Assembly: GCA_944321565.1 (NCBI GenBank)
Contig: CALULT010000017.1
Span: 1-50,635, forward strand
DNA length: 50,635 nucleotides
Source of the DNA: an uncultured Paraprevotella sp.
GTDB taxonomy: Bacteria; Bacteroidota; Bacteroidia; Bacteroidales; Bacteroidaceae
Direction of reading: 5' to 3'
Positions 45,733 to 50,635 of the stretch are shown here, piece after piece. Below the pieces are notes generated by a model. It ran no database searches and had not been told where the DNA came from. It saw only the letters and a program-made list of their open reading frames with translations. A program made the position numbers and the translations under genes. Numbering within the stretch: position 1 is the stretch's first letter; every line of letters starts with the position of its first letter.

Positions 45733-47075
45733 TTAGAATGAAACGTTTATGCCCAGCGAGTAGCTCGGGCGGTCGGACAGCTGGATGGTCGTGAAACCGC
45801 CTTGTTGAGGGGTCTGCCCTTTGAGTTCCTTGGCACAGACCGTGAACAGGTTGTAACCTGATAGACGCACTTCCAGACGGCTCATGGCAAGCCGCTTGAT
45901 GAGCCGTTCCGGCAGCTCGTAGCTCAGCGTGAGGTAGTTCAGCTTCAGGTAGTTGGCACTCACCACGCGGATGTCGCTGTAGTCGTACATGTCCCAGTAG
46001 TTGTTGGCGATGAACTGCCCTTCCCAATCACCTAATGTGGAATAGTGGTTGTTGTATTTGTAGTAGGCGTCGCTGCCATCGGGGATGATGGCCGGGATGT
46101 TCGTGTGTATTTCGTCGCCCGGGTGCCGTAGAGGGCTGTGGCCGCCGCGTCCTTCAGCACGTCGAGCCGTTCGATGTCCTGCGGGTTGAGTCCGGCGATG
46201 GCGTTGCCGATGCGGTTGATGTAGTCCGGGTCGTTCAGTTCTTCCGGCGAAATGTTCACGGGATCCTGGAGCACGATGCCGTCCACCACCCACAGCGGTT
46301 CGCGGTTGCCGATGAGCGTGGAGGTGCCGCGGATGCGGATGCGCGGTGCCACGCCCACTTCGCCCGACGGGGTGACGGAAATCAGGTCGGGCACTTGGCC
46401 TTCCAGCATCTTGTCGATGGAGCTGACATCGCTGCGCAGGATGTCTTCGGCCTTCACCGTGGAGACGGAGCTGGTCAGCATGCGGCGGTCGATGGTCTGG
46501 TAGCCCGTCACCACCACTTCGTCTATCGTTTTCGTGTCTTCTTCCATCAGGATGCGCAGGGGTTTGCCCCTCCAGGTGAGTTCCTGCGTCTTCATGCCGA
46601 CGAGGCGCACCGTGATTTTGGAGTCGGACTTGTTTGTCCGCAGGCTGAACTCGCCGTTTTCATTGGTCGTGGTGCCGTGCGAGGTGCCGGTGAGCAGCAC
46701 CGACACGCCCGGTATTGGTTCCCCCGTGTTGTCCACCACGCGTCCCGTGATGTAGTCGCCCGATTTCTGTCTGATGACGATGACACCGTTCTTGATTTCG
46801 TAGGTCAGGTTGCTGCCGCCCAATGCGTAGTCTATTACTTCGCCGATGGACGCTTTCTCCATGTTGTAATTTTTGGGCGCGAGCCGTCTGATGTCCTCGT
46901 TGCTATAAACGATGTCCACATGGGCTTGTTTCCTGATTTCGGTCACCACCTCCTTCAGGGTGGCACCGGTTAAGTGCAGGTTTACAGCGACCTGGCTTTG
47001 CGCCTGTGCTGCCATGCAGGCCAGTAAACCGTAGGCCAGGACGGATTCCCTGAGCCATTTGCCATTTTTCTTCAT
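45733..47075 (-). pseudogene. SusC-type receptor with large internal out-of-frame deletion
   Basis: The 5' part (47075 to about 46115) encodes a signal peptide, an STN domain (about 30-95, LKEVVTEIRKQAHVDIVYSNEDI), a carboxypeptidase-D-like domain (about 108-190) and the plug as far as VLKDAAATALYGTR. The frame then runs into unrelated residues and stops at 46032. In another frame, from about 46120 to 45733, the C-terminal end of a SusC barrel continues (DYSDIRVVSANYLKLNYLTLSYELP ... SYSLGINVSF). Roughly 700 residues of barrel are missing compared with normal SusC. The break lies near CCCGGGCGACGAA at about 46112-46126 (minus strand). The STN domain fits the FecR and sigma genes just upstream. 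Confidence 0.9.
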
Positions 47076-47084
47076 TCTTCGTCT

Positions 47085-48170
47085 TTATATTTCACTGATT
47101 AAAACTTGTTTCCCTTTGATGCGGATGTCGAGTTTGTTCATCCGCCGGAGGATTTCCGCGATTTCGTTGAACGTCTGCCGCCGTCCGATGTCGATGGTGA
47201 AGCGCAGTCCGCGCATCCGGTCGCTGCTGAACGAGGCTTCGAAATCGTACCATCGTCCCAAGTCTTCCATGATGTTGTCCAACCGCTCCCCGTCATAGGC
47301 GATGCGCCCCTCGTGCCACGCTATATATAAATAGGTGTCCACTGGTTGCACGGATATCTGCCCGTCCTTTCCGGTGCGGGCCTGTTCGCCTGGTGCAATC
47401 CGTGTTTCTTCTTTTGTGCCCCGGATGCCCACTTGGCCTTCGACGAGTGTCACTTCAGGTTGTTCGCCGTCATACTGCCGTGCGTTGAACTCCGTGCCAT
47501 AGACGCGGATTCGGCTGTCGGGCAGTTGCACGTCGAATGGTGAACGTGCGTCGTGTGCCACCTTGAAGAACGCTTCCCCGTAGAGGCGCACACGGCGGCG
47601 GTCGTCCGAGAAGTCTGCCGGGATTTCCAGGCTTGAACCCGCATTGAGGTGTACCACGGTGCAGTCCGGGAGCGTGAGTGTGTATTCCCCTCCGCGCGGC
47701 ACCTCAATCACTGTGGGGCGGCCTTGCTTGCGGAAGTCGGTGAGCCTGGCTTGCGCGAGCGGGCGGCTTACTTCCTCGCTTGCGCCACTGGCGTAGCGCA
47801 CCACGGCTTTTTCTGTGCCGGGTTCCAGCATCGTGGGAGGCATCCACGGGTGCAGGTAGGAAAGGGTGGCGATGCCCGCCACGAGTGCCAAGGAGGCGGC
47901 GATGGCCGTCCAGCGGCGCACGGTGGCTCGCAGGTACGGGGAACGTCTTCCACGGGGCAGTCTCCGCCGCATCTTTTCCCATGACCGCATGGCTTCCCCT
48001 TTGTGGTCTTCGGCTGCCTGCCGGATGAAGTCGGGCGAAGCGACTTTTTCCGACAGGCGCCGGTGGGTTTCCGATGCCTGTTCCCACTGTTCCAGTTCGG
48101 CCTGCTCTTCCGGGCTGAGCGTTCCTGACACTTTTTTAGCTAACAGTTCGCTTTCGCGGAATTTTGTCAT
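47085..48170 (-). CDS. FecR-family anti-sigma factor
   Basis: A 361-residue single-pass inner-membrane protein. The cytoplasmic N-terminus (1-86) should hold the sigma factor; helix at about 87-106; periplasmic FecR domain (about 125-225, IEVPRGGEYTLTLPDCTVVHLNAGSSLEI); C-terminal STN-like DUF4974 region (about 283-361). It relays a signal from the STN domain of the receptor to the sigma factor. The receptor's STN domain survives the barrel deletion, so signalling could be altered, not simply absent. Confidence 0.93.
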   Translation of the reverse strand: MTKFRESELLAKKVSGTLSPEEQAELEQWEQASETHRRLSEKVASPDFIRQAAEDHKGEAMRSWEKMRRRLPRGRRSPYLRATVRRWTAIAASLALVAGIATLSYLHPWMPPTMLEPGTEKAVVRYASGASEEVSRPLAQARLTDFRKQGRPTVIEVPRGGEYTLTLPDCTVVHLNAGSSLEIPADFSDDRRRVRLYGEAFFKVAHDARSPFDVQLPDSRIRVYGTEFNARQYDGEQPEVTLVEGQVGIRGTKEETRIAPGEQARTGKDGQISVQPVDTYLYIAWHEGRIAYDGERLDNIMEDLGRWYDFEASFSSDRMRGLRFTIDIGRRQTFNEIAEILRRMNKLDIRIKGKQVLISEI

Positions 48171-48180
48171 AATGCTACTT

Positions 48181-48771
48181 TTATATAAAGACGAGAAAAA
48201 TCGTGATTGGTGTAATCGAAAACAAGAAAAAAATGCCTTTTGATAACTTTTCCCTCAAAAAATGGTTCGCGTTGTTAATGTGTTTCTTTACGGTGTTGGT
48301 CGTGATGCCCATCGTTTCTGCAATCTCTTTGAGGCTTTTTCCTTGCAAACGTTCAATGTAGGTGTTCTTGCATGAAGGGGGCAGTTGGTTGAATGTGTCG
48401 TTCAGGAGCGAATAGACTTCCGACTTGATCATTTGCGCCAGCATGTCATGTTCTTCCGAAGCAATGTTATACGCTTGGGCGTCGCTTTCCGGAGTTGTCA
48501 ATGTAGGGGTGTTTTTGCGCAAATGGCTGATGGCGGCGTTGCGCACCGCGTGGTAAACATAGGTCTTGAGCGCCAATTCCCCTTGGAAGCGGGTCTGGTT
48601 CTCCCACAATTTCATCCACACGTCCTGTATCAGATCTTCGCGCAAGGCCGCATCCTCTATATAAGAAGAAAGGAAATACATGAGTTCCTCGTAGAGTTCC
48701 GTGTAATAGTGTTGGAACATCTTAAGGTCGCCGATGTCGATGGGCTGTATGTCCGAATGACTTCTCCTCAT
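48181..48771 (-). CDS. ECF RNA polymerase sigma-70 factor, Bacteroidetes FecI-like
   Basis: A 196-residue sigma factor. Region 2 contains DLIQDVWMKLWENQTRFQGELALKTYVY and region 4 contains LPPSCKNTYIERLQGKSLKEIAETMGITTNTVKKHI, the helix-turn-helix for the -35-like element. The C-terminus ends in a hydrophobic run (FFLFSITPITIFLVFI), unusual for a soluble sigma and perhaps a membrane tether. First gene of the operon; it starts 36 bases after its own -7 element and should drive the receptor genes downstream when released by FecR. Confidence 0.94.
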   Translation of the reverse strand: MRRSHSDIQPIDIGDLKMFQHYYTELYEELMYFLSSYIEDAALREDLIQDVWMKLWENQTRFQGELALKTYVYHAVRNAAISHLRKNTPTLTTPESDAQAYNIASEEHDMLAQMIKSEVYSLLNDTFNQLPPSCKNTYIERLQGKSLKEIAETMGITTNTVKKHINNANHFLREKLSKGIFFLFSITPITIFLVFI

Positions 48772-48806
48772 GTAGCTTTTGTTTGTGGTTCCGGAGTATT
48801 TGTTTG

Positions 48807-48814
48807 CAAAGATA
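48807..48814 (-). promoter_or_regulatory. -7 element of the ECF sigma operon
   Basis: TATCTTTG on the minus strand; the -33 side is A/T rich without a clean TTTG. Confidence 0.55.
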
Positions 48815-48894
48815 AACTTAAAATTTGTATTTTAAGATAAAGCGGTGTAAAAATCGTTTTCTTTGGAACACAGTTTTTAAACTTGGTGATTTAA

Positions 48895-48918
48895 CCACAG
48901 ACGAATATTCGTTTGTGG
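48895..48918. repeat. 24-bp near-perfect palindrome without loop
   Basis: CCACAGACGAAT (48895-48906) faces ATTCGTTTGTGG (48907-48918) with one mismatch. It has no loop, which is more like an operator or recombination site than a terminator. It is about 80 bases upstream of the sigma promoter and 140 bases before the inverted repeat. Confidence 0.6.
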
Positions 48919-49057
48919 CCAAACGCGTTGCTTCCCGCCACTAAAACTTCTCCGCCTTGCAGGGGGACAGTTAAAATCCCCAAAATGCAAGCTAATCCCG
49001 TATGACAGGATTTTTCGCCAACAAAACGACCGGGAACTGTTCGACAAAAGTTGACGC

Positions 49058-49258
49058 TTTATATTATGAAGCGGCAAAACTTGCTGCAAATGTAGTAAAA
49101 AGATTTAATACTAAGAACTTTACAACCCGAAAAAAACACAAGATTGGTGATTATTTTTTCCAAAAAGTCGAGCTTGTTCGACCAATTCCGGAAAATGCAT
49201 CCTTTCATCCTTTGATTATCAATGCATTGGAAAAAACATGCCGCTTCATAATATAAAA
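49058..49258. repeat. Invertible promoter segment: 19-bp inverted repeats around 163 bp
   Basis: TTTATATTATGAAGCGGCA at 49058-49076 is exactly repeated in inverse at 49240-49258. The bases just outside and inside do not match, so the repeat is a clean 19 bp. The enclosed 163 bp are A/T rich and hold no gene. The arrangement, followed about 310 bases later by a NusG/UpxY-like gene, is that of the phase-variable capsule promoters of Bacteroides. No recombinase gene lies in the window. Confidence 0.85.
49087..49094 (-). promoter_or_regulatory. -7 element inside the invertible segment, pointing away from the downstream gene
   Basis: TACATTTG on the minus strand (49094-49087) matches TAnnTTTG, 10 bases from the left repeat. 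The -33 is weak (GTTC, 20 bases upstream). I found no equal match on the plus strand in the segment, so the present orientation is read as OFF. Confidence 0.6.
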
Positions 49259-49567
49259 AAACAATAAAACGGCAGACTTGGAAGAATTTAATTGGTTGAG
49301 GACTAGAACCTTGTGATATGGAGACAAAAACATTTGAGCGCATAGCGCGTTGCTCTTCCCGTCACATCACAACGGCAGGCCATTGTTGCTGAGTTTTTAC
49401 TCCGGAATGCTGCCGCTAGACCTAAAGGATGCTGTAAACCACGCCCGGAAAACTTCCGGAAAAAGTTTGCCAGGCGTGGTGGTTCAAATTCTAAAGAGGT
49501 ACCGGTTAGCCGTCATGCGATTGCCATGAGGGTAACGTAAGGAACGTGCCTTGCAGGAAATCATATT
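49259..49567 (+). promoter_or_regulatory. Leader region of the NusG/UpxY-like gene
   Basis: About 310 gene-free bases. CCACGCC (49439-49445) and GGCGTGG (49473-49479) form the base of a stem whose interior carries a second dyad, CGGAA-aac-TTCCG. Long leaders are where UpxY-type antiterminators act in capsule loci. A GCGTTGCT-TTCCCG motif at 49347-49365 has an imperfect copy at 48925-48941. Confidence 0.5.
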
Positions 49568-50635
49568 ATGCCCGACAAACTCAACAGCGTGGATTACCAA
49601 TGGTTCCTTGTCCGCACCAAACCCGGGCACGAACAGGAGCTGTGCGCGCGCATCGAGCGCGAAAAGGGCAACGTGCGGAACATACTGGAAGCCTATTGCC
49701 CCACCCATACCAAAGTCTATGTGCGGCGGGGCGAGAATGCGCGGCGGATGCCCCTTTTCGACGGCTATGTGTTCGTGCTCGCCACCCAGGGCGCATTGGC
49801 CGGGTTCCTCCGCGGCAACGGTTCCGAGGCCTATATCCGGTACAACCGCAAGCGCAAGCCGGACGAGAAGGCCGCCCCTTGCACCATCCCCGAGGACCAG
49901 ATGCGCGCCTTCCGCGACTACAACGAGAACTATGCCGACAAGGTGATCGTGCTGGAACGTCCCTATACCGACTATGCCTTCAACGCGAAAACCGACGAAC
50001 CGAACGAGATTGTCCGTGTGGTCGACGGCCCGCTTGCCGGGTGCGAAGGCTACATCTGCCGCTTCCGCCGGAAAAAGGGGCTGGTGTTCCGCGTCCGGGG
50101 CATGATGCCGGGCAGCTGGCTGACCGTCACCTACCCCAATGCCTCCGACCTCCATGCCGTCCGCCTCCACAATGCCGAGGGCGACCGGCTGTCCATAGGC
50201 ACGGAGAAAGGACGCGCCGCGGACCTGCTTGTAGGCATCCTGCAAGGCTGCGGGTACGGAGAACGCACACAGTCCCTGTTTTATAAACTGGTGGAGCGCC
50301 TTGCCGCCGGCCTTTCATTGGAGGCCCTCCGCAAGGGGTTCCAGAAGCAAGGGGAGGAAGCGTTGGCAGGCCGTCTTGCCGGATTGACTGCGGAAGAAGC
50401 CGAATTGCTGGTGAACCTTGCCCGTTACGAGCATGACACTCCCGGATTTGTGAGGGAAAACTGGCCACGGGTCATCCTCCGCCCGTTCCTCACGCCCACG
50501 TCCGGCACAGGGCTGGAAGAAGGCAAGGACGAGGCGGAACTACGGCATGGGGACTTTGCGGAAATCATCCGCAGGGCGGACATCACCGAAGAGGTCTATT
50601 ACCCCGGCAGGCAGGAGTCCGGAACAGTCACCACC
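49568..50635 (+). CDS. NusG/UpxY-like transcription antiterminator with long C-terminal extension, 3' end outside window
   Basis: Translated by hand from the ATG at 49568; open to the window edge, at least 356 residues. The NGN domain (about 8-150) opens with QWFLVRTKPGHEQELCARIE and has PLFDGYVFVL; the KOW region (about 155-185) reads IVRVVDGPLAGCEGYICRF. Ordinary UpxY proteins end soon after this point, but here at least 170 further residues continue, with helical sequence (LFYKLVERLAAGLSLEALRKGF, LTAEEAELLVNLARYEH). UpxY proteins keep RNA polymerase from stopping in the long leader of their own capsule operon. Position behind an invertible promoter supports a surface-polysaccharide role. 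Confidence 0.82.
   Translation, partial: MPDKLNSVDYQWFLVRTKPGHEQELCARIEREKGNVRNILEAYCPTHTKVYVRRGENARRMPLFDGYVFVLATQGALAGFLRGNGSEAYIRYNRKRKPDEKAAPCTIPEDQMRAFRDYNENYADKVIVLERPYTDYAFNAKTDEPNEIVRVVDGPLAGCEGYICRFRRKKGLVFRVRGMMPGSWLTVTYPNASDLHAVRLHNAEGDRLSIGTEKGRAADLLVGILQGCGYGERTQSLFYKLVERLAAGLSLEALRKGFQKQGEEALAGRLAGLTAEEAELLVNLARYEHDTPGFVRENWPRVILRPFLTPTSGTGLEEGKDEAELRHGDFAEIIRRADITEEVYYPGRQESGTVTT

Noticed and set aside
49002-49256. Small open frames inside the invertible segment on both strands
   Set aside because: They span the inverted repeats and share the same few residues (YYEAA) only because the repeats are identical; the DNA is A/T-rich regulatory sequence.
49546-50286. A 246-codon plus-strand frame overlapping the NusG-like gene
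   Set aside because: It is a +1 shadow rich in Arg and Pro; the frame from 49568 has NGN and KOW domains.

Overview
The window is a piece of a Bacteroidales-type chromosome. The evidence is the TTTG/TTG-N19-22-TAnnTTTG promoters ahead of many genes, three SusC/SusD sets, a TamA-like lipoprotein, DUF4296, FISUMP and TlpA/DUF4369 proteins, a FecI/FecR-type sigma/anti-sigma pair, and a UpxY/NusG-like gene behind an invertible promoter. Coding DNA is moderately G+C rich. I do not commit to a genus.

Layout. 1-812 (minus): an Rpn-type PD-(D/E)XK nuclease whose C-terminus is a 12-bp tandem repeat running off the window. 970-3618: HAD phosphatase, panB and an overlapping MFS transporter. 4026-21227: a tight seven-gene run, FAS1 lipoprotein - SusC - SusD - FAS1 lipoprotein - FAS1 lipoprotein - SusC - SusD, with a long structured leader and a strong terminator; it holds no glycoside hydrolase and no regulator. 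21335-21430: tandem repeats able to form small hairpins. 21642-27431: ileS - DksA-like - lspA - DUF4296 lipoprotein - small conserved protein. 27440-32246: rRNA/tRNA methyltransferase (minus), tamL, a small lipoprotein (minus) and a WalJ-like MBL hydrolase. 32317-32482: two identical tRNA-Lys(CUU) genes. 32612-35080: aminotransferase and a LolC/E-like permease. 35197-40017: PiT phosphate transporter followed by a PhoB/PhoR-like pair, with a Pho-box-like direct repeat between them.

48771-40149 (minus) is one eight-gene operon: ECF sigma - FecR - SusC - SusD - metallohydrolase-like lipoprotein - FISUMP lipoprotein - TlpA - TlpA. Its SusC has lost nearly the whole beta barrel through an internal out-of-frame deletion. 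From 48895 to the end lies a regulatory region and the start of what is probably a surface-polysaccharide locus: 19-bp inverted repeats enclose 163 bp whose only good promoter -7 element currently points away from the downstream NusG/UpxY-like gene. In this assembly the switch therefore appears to be OFF. The NusG-like protein continues far beyond its KOW domain and runs off the window.

The points I rate highest are the OFF-oriented invertible promoter with its extended NusG-like gene, the swapped GIHH active-site signature in a type 2 isoleucyl-tRNA synthetase (a signature tied to mupirocin hyper-resistance), the double SusCD/three-FAS1 cluster, and the SusC internal deletion.
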